DNA of 64,000 nucleotides, taken from NCBI GenBank assembly GCA_965198715.1, contig CBDAPV010000001.1, forward strand, positions 1,302,001-1,366,000, read 5' to 3'. Under the pieces are notes generated by a model. The model was not told the origin of the DNA. It saw only the letters and a program-made list of their open reading frames with translations, and ran no database searches. The position numbers were made by a program, and so were the translations under genes. This DNA is from RH-AL1 sp965198715. GTDB taxonomy: Bacteria > Pseudomonadota > Alphaproteobacteria > Rhizobiales > Beijerinckiaceae. Position 1 is the first letter of the stretch; every line of letters starts with the position of its first letter. Shown here piece by piece: positions 37,205 through 45,488 of this stretch.

Positions 37205-40200
37205 CCGATGAATTGCAGGCCTTGCAGGACGTAGATTTCGGTTGGGTCGAGTCACTCGATAGTGTCTGGAGCGATGAAGGCGCGACCGACGCAGGACCCA
37301 ATCAGCAGTTCGCCGACGCCATTATAGCCGACCTCAAGAAGCTCACGAAGACGCCGAGTCCACCCGGCCGTGCGCTGGTGGGACAGGCCGGTATCGGTAA
37401 GACCCACCTCGTTGGCGTGCTACGACGCCAGGCTTGGGCGAACGGCTGCTGGTTCGTGCTGCTTGACGTCGTCGGTATTACTGACTTCTGGAAAAGCGCT
37501 GCGCTCAGCTTTCTTACTTCGCTGCTGCAGGAGATGCCTGATGGACAGCGGCAATACGAGGCCGTGATCGGCGGCGTCGCTCGCCAATTCAAGATCGAGA
37601 AAGAGGTCAAAATCGCTTTCGAAAGCGCGACGATTGAACCCAAACGCATCGTTGATCTGCTTGTAGGCGGCCTCATCAAGAAGGATCCCTCCAATGCGTT
37701 GAAGTACCAGGATGTGTTTCGGGCCATCTCGCTGCTTCGTTCGCACGATCTCGCGACTGTGGGGATCGCGCATGCTTGGCTACAAGGCTACGACGCCGAT
37801 GAGCCGTTGCGAAAAAATCTTGGTTTTCTGACACCCCCGCCAGCGGCAGTCGAGATCGTGCGTGGGCTATCCTGGGTTATGGGACTTGCAGGGCCGACGC
37901 TGATTGCCGTTGATCAGATAGATGGCGTTCTCGCTGTCGGTGGCGCTTCCGTCGGGTCCGACTTCGGCGACGGCGCGACCTTCGCTAGCTTGCTTGCCAG
38001 CGGCCTGCTCGATCTTACGACCGTGATCGGGCGTGGCATGATCGTGCTGACGACGCTGCTGAGTTCATGGGAGACGATCAAGACAAGCAGCCCGATGTCG
38101 CTGCTGCAGCGGTTCACGGCTCCCGTTCCACTCCGACCTATGCAGGGCGAGGCCATGGTGCGGACGCTCATCGCAAGTCGTTTGGTGCCGGCGTATGCCA
38201 AATCTGGGGTTGTGCCTTTACATCCCACTGGGCCGTTTTCCGATGCTGCCATCCGGAGCGTCTCAAGCGGAGAAACGCCCCGCACGCTCCTCATGCGTTG
38301 CGACGAGCACCGGAAGAAGTGCTTGGCTGAAGGTAAGGTTACGATTTGCGATGACCTTGGATCGGGCTCGATTGGACCTGTAATTACGCTCCCCTCCTAT
38401 CCACTAGATAGCGAGCTTGCGAGACTCTCAAAGACGATCGACCTTTCTGGCTTTCTCGATGATAAAGACGACGGCAAACTTGGTATGCTGTTACGCAACG
38501 CCTTTGACCTCTATGCCAAGCAGATACCAGTGCATGAAGACTATGATGTCGTCTGCAAAGCCGATCCCGCGCAGAAGACACCGCCCCTACATGGTCGTTT
38601 GTCCTTTGTCGATCATCGCAATAATGACAGCGAAAAGCACTATTGCTTCCGCGCACTGCAGCACAGTAGCGCGGTTGCGCTTTGCGCGCGTTTCAAAGCA
38701 GCGCTCACCGCTTCTGGCATTGGAGCCAAGCTCAAAGATCGCTCGCTTATCATCGTGCGGCGTGGGCCTCAGCCGAGCGGGGCGAAGACAAAGGAGCTAT
38801 TTGATTTCTTCCGCTCGGCCCGCGGCATCGAGATCGATCCTAGCGACGACGACTTGCGCACGTTTGCTTCTTTACAAACCATGCGCGATGCCGCGCTCGC
38901 CGACAGCCGCTTTGACGCCTTCGAGCGCTGGCTGATCGAGCGCAAGCCGCTCTGCGAGACCGCTTTCTTCAAGGCGGCGGGGCTGTGTCCGCCGCCGATC
39001 CCCGGCGAGACGCCGAAGCAGGGCGTCATGCCGCCGGTCGAGGCGGCGCCTTCCGAAACCCTCGTGGTTCAAGACGGCCTTCGGCCTCCTCACCTTGAGG
39101 GGATTGGAGACGCGGCTCCGGACGTGGCGGTCACGCCCGCCCCGGCGCTCGTTTCGGCGACGCCGCCGGCGGATGAGCCGCCAGCCACGACCCCTCCGAC
39201 GCACGTTTCTCCGCCGACGTCACCCGACACCATCCCCGTCGGGCACCGCATCGCCGGCGATCAACCGGTCGACCTTCCCACCAATATGCTGCCGAAGCAC
39301 ACGGCGATCATCGCCGGGGCGGGTTCGGGCAAGACGGTGCTGCTGCGCCGCATCGTCGAGGAGGCGGCGCTCGCAGGTATTCCGGCGATCGTCATCGACC
39401 CCAACAACGACCTGTCGCGGCTGGGCGACTCTTGGCCGGAGCGGCCGGCCGGGTTCGACGACGCGGATGCCGCCAAGGCCAAGCGCTACGCTGCCACCGT
39501 CGAGGTGGTGGTGTGGACGCCGGGCATCCACGCCGGCAACCCGCTGTTTCTCTCCGTGCTGCCGGACTTTTCCGCGGTCGGCGACGACCCCGACGAGCGG
39601 GCGCAGGCCGTCACCATGGCTTTGGACACGCTGGGGCCGCTGGCCGACGCCAAGACCAACCTCAAGAAAGGCGTGCTCTCGGACGCGCTCCGCGCCTTCG
39701 CGACCAAAGGCGGCTCGCTGCAGGACATGATCGCCTTCCTTGAGGACCTGCCGGAAGGCGTCAGCGGCATCGGCAAGGCCGACAAGCTCGCAGCGGACAT
39801 GGCCGATCAACTCAAGGCCTCGATCGCCACCAACCCTCTGCTGAAGGCGACGGGGCCGGTGCTCGACCCCAAGCTGCTGTTCTTCGGTCCCGACGCGACG
39901 CGCACCCGCGTCTCGGTCGTCAACCTCTCCGGTCTGGCCTCCAACGAGGCCAAGGAGGATTTCGTCAATCGGCTGCAGATGACGCTGTTCGGCTGGATCA
40001 AGAAGCACCCCTCGAAGACCGGCATGCTCTACGTCATCGACGAGGCGCAGACCTTCATCCCGTCGGGCGCCGGCGCGCTGTCGAAGACCAGCGGCGTGAC
40101 GCTGGTGGCGCAGGCGCGCAAGTACGGGCTGGGCATGATCGTCGTGACGCAGGCGCCCAAGGGCATCGACAACAAGGTGGTCTCGAACTGCACCACGCAG

Positions 40201-40440
40201 TTCCTCGGCAAGCAGAACGCGCCGGCGACGATCGGGGCGGCGCAGGACCTCATCGCGGCCTCGGGCGGCAAGGCGGACGATCTCGGCAAGCTCAGGACGG
40301 GCGAGTTCTACTTCAAGACCGGCGACGGCGGGAAGCCGGTCAAGCTGCGCACGCCGCTGTGTCTCAGCTACCACCCGGCCAACCCGCCGACGCCGGAGGA
40401 GGTGGTGGCGCGGGCGAAGGCCTCGGCGATACACGTTTGA
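37201..40440 (+). CDS. Two-ATPase protein: N-terminal AAA/STAND-like, C-terminal HerA-like
   Basis: A 1083-residue protein. The N-terminal ATPase has Walker A GQAGIGKTHLVGVL (about residue 62) and Walker B PTLIAVDQID (about 240), with a helical region to about 600. A Pro/Thr/Ala linker (about 605-680) leads to a HerA/FtsK-type ATPase: Walker A IIAGAGSGKTVLLRRI (about 705), Walker B GMLYVIDEAQTFIP (about 945), TLVAQARKYGLGMIVVTQAP and QFLGKQNAPATIG. This C-terminal module resembles VirB4/HerA DNA-pumping ATPases. The first half (to about 38.95 kb) has A/T-rich third positions compared with the second half, and residues 621-634 come from a palindromic repeat. Start ATG overlaps the previous stop. 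Function is inferred, not known: DNA translocation with the upstream nuclease. Confidence 0.78.
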   Translation: MTDELQALQDVDFGWVESLDSVWSDEGATDAGPNQQFADAIIADLKKLTKTPSPPGRALVGQAGIGKTHLVGVLRRQAWANGCWFVLLDVVGITDFWKSAALSFLTSLLQEMPDGQRQYEAVIGGVARQFKIEKEVKIAFESATIEPKRIVDLLVGGLIKKDPSNALKYQDVFRAISLLRSHDLATVGIAHAWLQGYDADEPLRKNLGFLTPPPAAVEIVRGLSWVMGLAGPTLIAVDQIDGVLAVGGASVGSDFGDGATFASLLASGLLDLTTVIGRGMIVLTTLLSSWETIKTSSPMSLLQRFTAPVPLRPMQGEAMVRTLIASRLVPAYAKSGVVPLHPTGPFSDAAIRSVSSGETPRTLLMRCDEHRKKCLAEGKVTICDDLGSGSIGPVITLPSYPLDSELARLSKTIDLSGFLDDKDDGKLGMLLRNAFDLYAKQIPVHEDYDVVCKADPAQKTPPLHGRLSFVDHRNNDSEKHYCFRALQHSSAVALCARFKAALTASGIGAKLKDRSLIIVRRGPQPSGAKTKELFDFFRSARGIEIDPSDDDLRTFASLQTMRDAALADSRFDAFERWLIERKPLCETAFFKAAGLCPPPIPGETPKQGVMPPVEAAPSETLVVQDGLRPPHLEGIGDAAPDVAVTPAPALVSATPPADEPPATTPPTHVSPPTSPDTIPVGHRIAGDQPVDLPTNMLPKHTAIIAGAGSGKTVLLRRIVEEAALAGIPAIVIDPNNDLSRLGDSWPERPAGFDDADAAKAKRYAATVEVVVWTPGIHAGNPLFLSVLPDFSAVGDDPDERAQAVTMALDTLGPLADAKTNLKKGVLSDALRAFATKGGSLQDMIAFLEDLPEGVSGIGKADKLAADMADQLKASIATNPLLKATGPVLDPKLLFFGPDATRTRVSVVNLSGLASNEAKEDFVNRLQMTLFGWIKKHPSKTGMLYVIDEAQTFIPSGAGALSKTSGVTLVAQARKYGLGMIVVTQAPKGIDNKVVSNCTTQFLGKQNAPATIGAAQDLIAASGGKADDLGKLRTGEFYFKTGDGGKPVKLRTPLCLSYHPANPPTPEEVVARAKASAIHV
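39061..39102 (+). repeat. Palindromic intergenic-type repeat embedded in the HerA-like gene
   Basis: CTCGTGGTTCAAGACGGCCT continues as TCGGCCTCCTCACCTTGAGG. GGCC-TTC-GGCC forms the centre and the outer arms CCTCGTGG and CACCTTGAGG pair imperfectly. Its reverse complement has the CCTCA..GTGAGGAGGCCGAAGGC layout of a palindromic repeat I know from intergenic regions of Bradyrhizobium-like genomes. Here it lies in frame and encodes residues 621-634 (LVVQDGLRPPHLEG). Confidence 0.5.
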
Positions 40441-40471
40441 TCCCGAACAGATGCATCCGGCGCGCAGAACG

Positions 40472-40524
40472 CGACCCCTTCTCCCCTTGCGGGAGAAGGT
40501 GCCCGAAGGGCGGATGAGGGGTCG
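40472..40524 (+). repeat. Rhizobial-type intergenic repeat, left arm
   Basis: CGACCCCTTCTCCCCTTGCG followed by GGAGAAGGTGCCCGAAGGGC and GGATGAGGGGTCG. The first half is itself a hairpin (CCTTCTCCC/GGGAGAAGG). It is the inverted partner of 40574-40623. Confidence 0.8.
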
Positions 40525-40573
40525 GGTCATGTCGCCGATTTCCGCCGCGGCAGCTTCCAACCCCCAGGATCGA

Positions 40574-40623
40574 GCGACCCCTCATCCGGCGCTTCGCGCA
40601 ACCTTCTCCCGCAGGGGGAGAAG
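40574..40623 (-). repeat. Rhizobial-type intergenic repeat, right arm
   Basis: Inverted copy of 40472-40524 with about ten differences and two small gaps, 49 bases away. Together they can form a long hairpin between the HerA-like gene and the solitary antitoxin, which are convergent, so they probably act as a bidirectional terminator. Confidence 0.8.
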
Positions 40624-40672
40624 GATGCACCGCGGCCCATCGACGAGCGCAATCGGGGCCTCGATGAGACCG

Positions 40673-40903
40673 TCACGCCTCCCCCGACAGATCGTTGTAG
40701 AACGCCTTGTCCGCTTCCAGGCCCGAGCGCGGTGGGAGCGGGTTCTCGGCGTGGAACGTGGCGACGCGCTCGGCGAAGCTTCGCCGTCCCGGCAGTCGAT
40801 CCAGTTCGGCCTGCCGCACCGCCTCCTGCTTGGTCACGCCTCGGCGCCGGGCGAGCTCGTCGACCAGCGCGGTCGTGGCGGGATTCTTGATGTAGAGAGG
40901 CAC
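40673..40903 (-). CDS. vapB: Solitary VapB-type antitoxin
   Basis: A 76-residue protein: VPLYIKNPATTALVDELARR followed by GVTKQEAVRQAELDRL and the charged tail SFAERVATFHAENPLPPRSG. This matches VapB antitoxins of the Rv0623/PSK type. The start is GTG 40903, with AAGGAG about ten bases upstream; a longer frame exists but lacks a ribosome-binding site. A vapC toxin would be expected directly downstream (below 40673), but only repeats are there, so this is an orphan. A vapC 3' fragment exists at 57.6 kb but is not linked. Confidence 0.78.
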   Translation of the reverse strand: MPLYIKNPATTALVDELARRRGVTKQEAVRQAELDRLPGRRSFAERVATFHAENPLPPRSGLEADKAFYNDLSGEA

Positions 40904-41144
40904 CAGGATATCTCCTTCGTCGAAGAGGATATGCCTGTCGGATCGATCGGCAAGCTTCGGGAGGTCATGTCGCCGATCGGCCACCCGGATTCGGGCCTTG
41001 TCGCGGTACGCGTCGATGGCGGGGTTTTGTGTCGCCGTACCCTGACAGCGGCCCTTCGACTTGTCGCGGTACCCTGACTTTGGCGGGGTGACTTGTCAGG
41101 GCTCGCGGCCAGCGCCGTCGGCGATCCGCTTGGGTCGACAGGGG
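40904..41144. other. Spacer with repeated GTACCCTGAC motifs, possible IS21-type end
   Basis: Upstream of vapB and dnaX. CTTGTCGCGGTAC occurs at 40997 and again at 41060, where it continues CCTGAC; TGTCGCCGTACCCTGAC lies at 41029. GACTTGTCAGGG at 41091 is a further partial inverted match. Repeated motifs of this kind resemble the multiple transposase sites at IS21-family ends; no transposase gene is present. I do not see a reading frame with support. Confidence 0.35.
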
Positions 41145-41173
41145 TTTACGCGGGCATCGCTTTCGGCTATGTT
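41145..41173 (+). promoter_or_regulatory. Candidate dnaX promoter
   Basis: TTTACG (41145-41150), 17 bases, TATGTT (41168-41173). The spacing is ideal for a sigma-70 type promoter and it would start transcription about 45 bases before the dnaX ATG. Motif quality is moderate. Confidence 0.35.
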
Positions 41174-41226
41174 ACCTATATGGCGAGGCCTTGGAGATCA
41201 AGCCGGCCGCGTGCCATGACAGGCTC

Positions 41227-43147
41227 ATGAGCGACGGCCTCCTTCCCGACGATCCCGGCCCTTCCGAGGGGCTCGGCAAGCTCTTCGCCGACGAGGCGAA
41301 GGCGGCCAAGGACGCGACCAGGGACGCGACCAGGCCCGAGGCCTATCGCGTGCTGGCGCGAAAGTACCGGCCGGCGTCGTTCGACGACCTCATCGGGCAG
41401 GACGCCATGGTGCGGACCCTGTCCAACGCCTTCGACCTCGACCGCATCCACCAGGCCTACATGCTGACCGGCGTGCGCGGCGTGGGCAAGACCACCACGG
41501 CGCGCATCCTGGCGCGGGCCTTCAACTACCAGACCGACAGCGTCACCCGGCCGACGATCCACATGCCGGCGCACGGGATGCACTGCCAGGCCATCATCGA
41601 GAGCCGCCACGTCGACGTCATCGAGATGGACGCCGCCAGCCACACCGGCATCGACGACGTGCGCGAGATCATCGATTCCGCGCGCTACCGGCCGGTGATG
41701 GCGCGCACCAAGATCTACATCATCGACGAGGTGCACATGCTCTCGAAGCAGGCCTTCAACGGCCTGCTGAAGACGCTGGAAGAGCCGCCCGACCACGTCA
41801 AGTTCCTGTTCGCCACCACCGAGATCGAGAAGGTGCCGGTGACGGTGCGCTCGCGCACCCAGCGCTTCGACCTGCGCCGGGTCGAGCCGCAGGTGATGGT
41901 GGCCCACCTCGCCCGCATCTGCGCCAAGGAGGGCGTGCCGGTGGAGGAGGAGGCGCTGGCGGTGATCGCGCGCGCCGCCGAGGGCTCGGTGCGCGACGCG
42001 CTCAGCCTGCTCGACCAGGCCATCGCGCTGGGGGCCGGCGCGGGCGGCACGCTCGACGCGGCGACGCTGCGGCTGATGCTGGGGCTGGCCGACCGCACCC
42101 GGGTGATCGACCTTTTCGAGCAGACGATGAAGGGCGACATGGCCGGCGCGCTGGGCACGCTGAAGGAGCTGCACGACAGCGGCGGCGAGCCCGGGCAGAT
42201 CCTGGTCGACCTCGCCGATTTCGTGCATTTCGTCACCCGGCTGAAGCTGGTGCCGGAGGCGGCCGACGACCCCTCGGCCTCGCCGGAGGAGCGGGTGCGC
42301 GGCAAGGTCTTCGCCAAGGCGCTCTCCATGGCGGTGCTGACGCGGGCCTGGCAGCTGCTGCTCAAGGGCCTGCAGGAGGTCAAGGAATCGCCGCGCCCTC
42401 TGGCCGCCGCCGACATGGTGCTGGTGCGCCCTGGCCTACGCCGCCGACCTGCCGCCGCCAGACGAGATCTTGCGCCGGCTGTCGAGCGCGCCCGTGGGAC
42501 ATACGCCCACGGCGCCCACGGCGTCGCGCGGCGGCGGCGGCGCTGGCGGCGGGTCGCGGGCGGCCCTTGCGGTGGTGCCGCGCAGCGCGCCGCCGCTGGC
42601 GCGTCCCGCTCCGGAGCCGAGGCCCGCCGCGACGGCCGCGCTGCCCTCGTCGGCTCCGGCTGCCACCCCCGCCATCCGGCTGGAGCGGCTCGAGGACGTG
42701 GTCGCGCTGGCCGCCGCCAAGCGCGACATCTCGCTGAAGACGGCGCTGGAGACCGACGTGCACCTCGTGCGCTTCGACGAGGGCTCGATCGAGTTCTCGC
42801 TGGCGCCCGAGGCCTCGCCGCAGCTGCCGCAGCTGCTCATGCGCAAGCTCGGCGAGTGGACCGGCCAGCGCTGGGTGGTGGCGCTCTCGCGCGATCCCGG
42901 CGCGCCCAGCCTGCGCCAGCAGGCCAAGGCCCGCGAGGGCGAGAGGCGCAGCGGCATCGAGGCCGACCCGCTGGTGCGCAGCGTGCTCGCCGCCTTTCCC
43001 GGCGCCCGGATCGTGACGGTGCGCCAACCCGATGCCGAGCCGGAAGCGCTGCCCGATCCCGGCGTGGCGCTCGCCGCCGAGCCCCTCGACGACGGCGGCG
43101 AGGACGTCGCGTTCGAGGACATGATCTTCACCGAGGACGATCTCTGA
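41227..43147 (+). CDS. dnaX: DNA polymerase III subunits gamma/tau, apparent frameshift
   Basis: Clamp-loader ATPase of the replisome. Conserved segments: EAYRVLARKYRPASFDDLIG, Walker A GVRGVGKTTTARIL (about residue 83), IEMDAASHTGIDDVREI, IDEVHMLSKQAFNGLLKTLE (Walker B), FATTEIEKVPVTVRSRTQRF (sensor 1, Arg finger). The frame is intact to about 42430 (residue 400), where one extra C (GTGCGCCCTGGCC instead of GTGCGCCTGGCC) moves the true frame by one; it resumes as LAYAADLPPPDEILRRLSSA and runs to 43147. Without correction, translation continues in a false frame to 43155. Since dnaX is essential, an assembly or read error is the likely cause. The usual ybaB and recR do not follow. Confidence 0.9.
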
Positions 43148-43205
43148 CGCGGTAAGCCGCCGGTTAACCCTCCTACGGCACGCTCGCGGCCCAGGGAGGT
43201 CCCGC

Positions 43206-44462
43206 TTGCGCTTCGTCGAAATCCTCGCCTCCGGCTCCTGGCTGACCGCGGAGCGTGCGCGCGTCTATCCCGCGTTGATCCTCGCGGCGCTGGCGCTCGC
43301 CATCGTCGCGCTGGCCCTGACGGCGCATGGCGCGCTCGACGCCTTCGGCCGCCCGCTCGGGGTCGACTTCAGCGGCATCTGGGTCGCCGGCCGCGAGGTG
43401 CTGGCTGGCGCGCCAGCGCGGCCGTTCGACCATGCCGCGCATGCCGCCGCCCAGGCCGCAGCCTTCGGCACCGGCGACAGCTTCCTGCCCTGGCCCTACC
43501 CGCCGTACTTTTTCGCCGTCGCCGCCGCGCTCGCCGCGCTGCCCTATCTCGCGGCGCTGGCGCTGTGGCAGGGCGGCACCCTCGCGCTCTACGCCGGCAC
43601 CGTGGGCCTCGCCGCGCGCGGCGCCGGCCTGCGCCGCCGCGACATGCAGCTCGCCGCGCTCGCCTTCCCCGCGGTGGCGATCAACGCGCTGCACGGCCAG
43701 AACGGCTTCCTCACCGCGGCGCTGCTCGGCGCTGGCGCGCTCCTGCTGCCGCGCCGCCCGCTGGCGGCCGGCGCGCTGCTCGGCCTCCTCGCCTACAAGC
43801 CGCAGTTCGCGCTGCTGTGGCCGCTCGCCCTGCTGGCCGGGCGGCACTGGCGCGCCGCCGCCGCCGCCGTTGCGACCGTGACGGCGATGACGGCGGCGAC
43901 GTTGTGGGCGTACGGGCCCGGACCGTGGCGCGCCTTTTTCGCCAACCTGTCGTGGACGCGCGTCGTGATCCTCGAACGGGGCGGGCTCGAGAGCTATAAG
44001 CTCGAGAGCGCCTTCGCCGCGGTCCGCCTGCTCGGCGGCTCGGTGGCGCAGGCCTACGCCCTGCAGGCCTTGGTGGCGCTGGCGGCGGCGGCGACGATGG
44101 CCTGGATCTGGTGGCGCCCGTTCGACCAGCGCCTCACGCTCGCCGCCCTGGTCTCGGCGACGCTGCTCGCCACGCCCTATTGCGTCGACTACGACCTCGC
44201 CATGCTCGGCCCGGCGCTGGCCGGCCTCGCGGCGCTTGCCCTGGCGCGCGGCTTCGGCCCCTACGAGAAGAGCCTGCTGGCGCTCGCCTGGGCGATGCCG
44301 CTCGCCGCCCGGCCCGCGGCGATGGTGCTGCACCTGCCGCTCGGCTTCCTCTGCCTCGCCGCGCTGCACGCGATGATCGTCGCGCGGGCCTGGCGGGAGA
44401 AGGCGGGGAGCATCGGCGCGAGTGCCTTGCCTGCCGCAATGGCGCGATCGATCACGAACTGA
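43206..44462 (+). CDS. GT87/DUF2029-type integral membrane protein
   Basis: A 418-residue polytopic membrane protein with about nine or ten hydrophobic helices and the GT87 pattern VDFSGIWVAGREVLAGAPA near the N-terminus, where an Asp in the first periplasmic loop is typical of C-type glycosyltransferases (DUF2029, polyprenol-phosphate-sugar dependent). Other features are SFLPWPYPPYFFAVA and NALHGQNGFLTAALLG. The start is TTG 43206 after a good AGGGAGG. The acceptor sugar or lipid is unknown. A diverged copy of about 145 bases of it lies at 45893-46034. Confidence 0.82.
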   Translation: MRFVEILASGSWLTAERARVYPALILAALALAIVALALTAHGALDAFGRPLGVDFSGIWVAGREVLAGAPARPFDHAAHAAAQAAAFGTGDSFLPWPYPPYFFAVAAALAALPYLAALALWQGGTLALYAGTVGLAARGAGLRRRDMQLAALAFPAVAINALHGQNGFLTAALLGAGALLLPRRPLAAGALLGLLAYKPQFALLWPLALLAGRHWRAAAAAVATVTAMTAATLWAYGPGPWRAFFANLSWTRVVILERGGLESYKLESAFAAVRLLGGSVAQAYALQALVALAAAATMAWIWWRPFDQRLTLAALVSATLLATPYCVDYDLAMLGPALAGLAALALARGFGPYEKSLLALAWAMPLAARPAAMVLHLPLGFLCLAALHAMIVARAWREKAGSIGASALPAAMARSITN

Positions 44463-44758
44463 ACAATCAAGTGTTACGGGTCTACTTGTGTCGTAGCACT
44501 CAAGAGATCAGGACGAGCGACAGTCCTCGGCAGACTTTCAAGCAGATGCTGGCTTTGACTCGAAGGCTTGCCAAACTGTTCGCCGCATCTTGATAGTCCC
44601 CCGTGCCATGATTTCTAAAGGTTTGCCGGTCCATCATCGTCTCTTTCAGGCGCTCTCGCCTTGGCAACAAGTCCTCGCGAGATCGACTGTCCGAGCACTC
44701 TAAGGAGTGCCGGGGCAACTATAATCTTTACAAACAACGGCATCTTAAGGTAGGTAGG
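44463..44758. other. Gene-free segment, AT-richer, before the transposase remnant
   Basis: About 300 bases with lower GC than the flanks and no supported gene. AAACAACGGCATCTTAAGG and GGTAGGTAGG occur just before the transposase remnant. No terminal inverted repeat was recognised. It probably marks the left border of the acquired segment. Confidence 0.45.
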
Positions 44759-45103
44759 TTGACGGCACTGGAGAGTTCTGCCGTGTCCATCCTATCCCGC
44801 CCCTACTTTCACGACGAAGCCGCCGCCTTGTCGCACCTTGAAGCCAAGCTCTGGCCGGTCGCTCCGATCTGCCCTCATTGCGGTTTGGTGAACGAGAAGC
44901 ACTACAATCTTGGCAAGACGCGCCTCGGGCTCCGCAAGTGCTGTGAGAAAGGCTGCCGCAAGCAGTTCACGGTAAGGTCGGCACGGTGTTCGAGCAGGCT
45001 CATAACCCGCTGAACAAGTGCCTCCAGGCCGTCGTTCGACGCGGCATTGACGAAGGTTGCGAAGCACCGATCTTCAAAGGTCACAACGGCTTGCGAGACT
45101 AAC
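44759..45103 (+). pseudogene. IS1595-type transposase remnant
   Basis: The N-terminal part is the ISXO2/IS1595 zinc-finger region: SILSRPYFHDEAAALSHLEA, then CPHCGLVNEKHYNLGKTRLG and CCEKGCRKQFTV with four cysteines. At about 44970 one base is lost and the frame continues as KVGTVFEQAHNPLNKCLQAV, the start of the next transposase segment. It then reads VRRGIDEGCEAPIFKGHNGL and stops at 45103. The catalytic DDE part is absent. It is a dead element. Confidence 0.8.
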
Positions 45104-45107
45104 AACG

Positions 45108-45488
45108 ATGACTAAGATTTTCGGCGAAACCGCTCCGAAACAGAAGGGCATTTTAGACGGGTTGGCAAGCACCTCGAGGCAAACGCTTAACCTAATTGCT
45201 TTAGTATGTTTTTTATTCATATTCGTGTTAGCAGCAATCGATATCTATGCTAAAGGCAGCATTGTGTTTTCTATTATGATAGCAATAGGTCTCCTATCTA
45301 TATTTTCAGCGATGAGTAACGAGATACGCGGAAGCTATCGAGCAAAAGTCCGCATTGTCCGCAAAGAGGAGCAACCCGAAAAGTTTCGGCAACAAACTAT
45401 AATGCTGTTGACAGTTGGCATTGCGATTCTCTCAATAGGTGCTGTTTCCCAATTAGTGGATTGGTGGCTAGCTTCTACTACTCATTAG
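45108..45488 (+). CDS. Orphan small membrane protein in AT-rich DNA
   Basis: Not recognised. It has 126 residues with three likely membrane helices: LNLIALVCFLFIFVLAAIDI, SIVFSIMIAIGLLSIFSAMS and QTIMLLTVGIAILSIGAVSQ, separated by a basic loop (EIRGSYRAKVRIVRKEEQPE). Its DNA is much richer in A/T than the surroundings (ATTGTGTTTTCTATTATGAT). Together with the adjacent transposase remnant this suggests it came in by transfer, perhaps as a passenger gene. The ATG is at 45108, five bases after the remnant; no strong ribosome-binding site is seen. Confidence 0.5.
   Translation: MTKIFGETAPKQKGILDGLASTSRQTLNLIALVCFLFIFVLAAIDIYAKGSIVFSIMIAIGLLSIFSAMSNEIRGSYRAKVRIVRKEEQPEKFRQQTIMLLTVGIAILSIGAVSQLVDWWLASTTH

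Noticed and set aside
42430..43155. Programmed frameshift in dnaX
   Set aside because: No slippery A-AAA-AAG or stable stem is visible at the break, and the normal C-terminal sequence is in the shifted frame. An extra base is more likely.
44500..44718. 72-codon minus-strand frame in the spacer before the transposase remnant
   Set aside because: Composition and lack of a ribosome-binding site or homology give no support.
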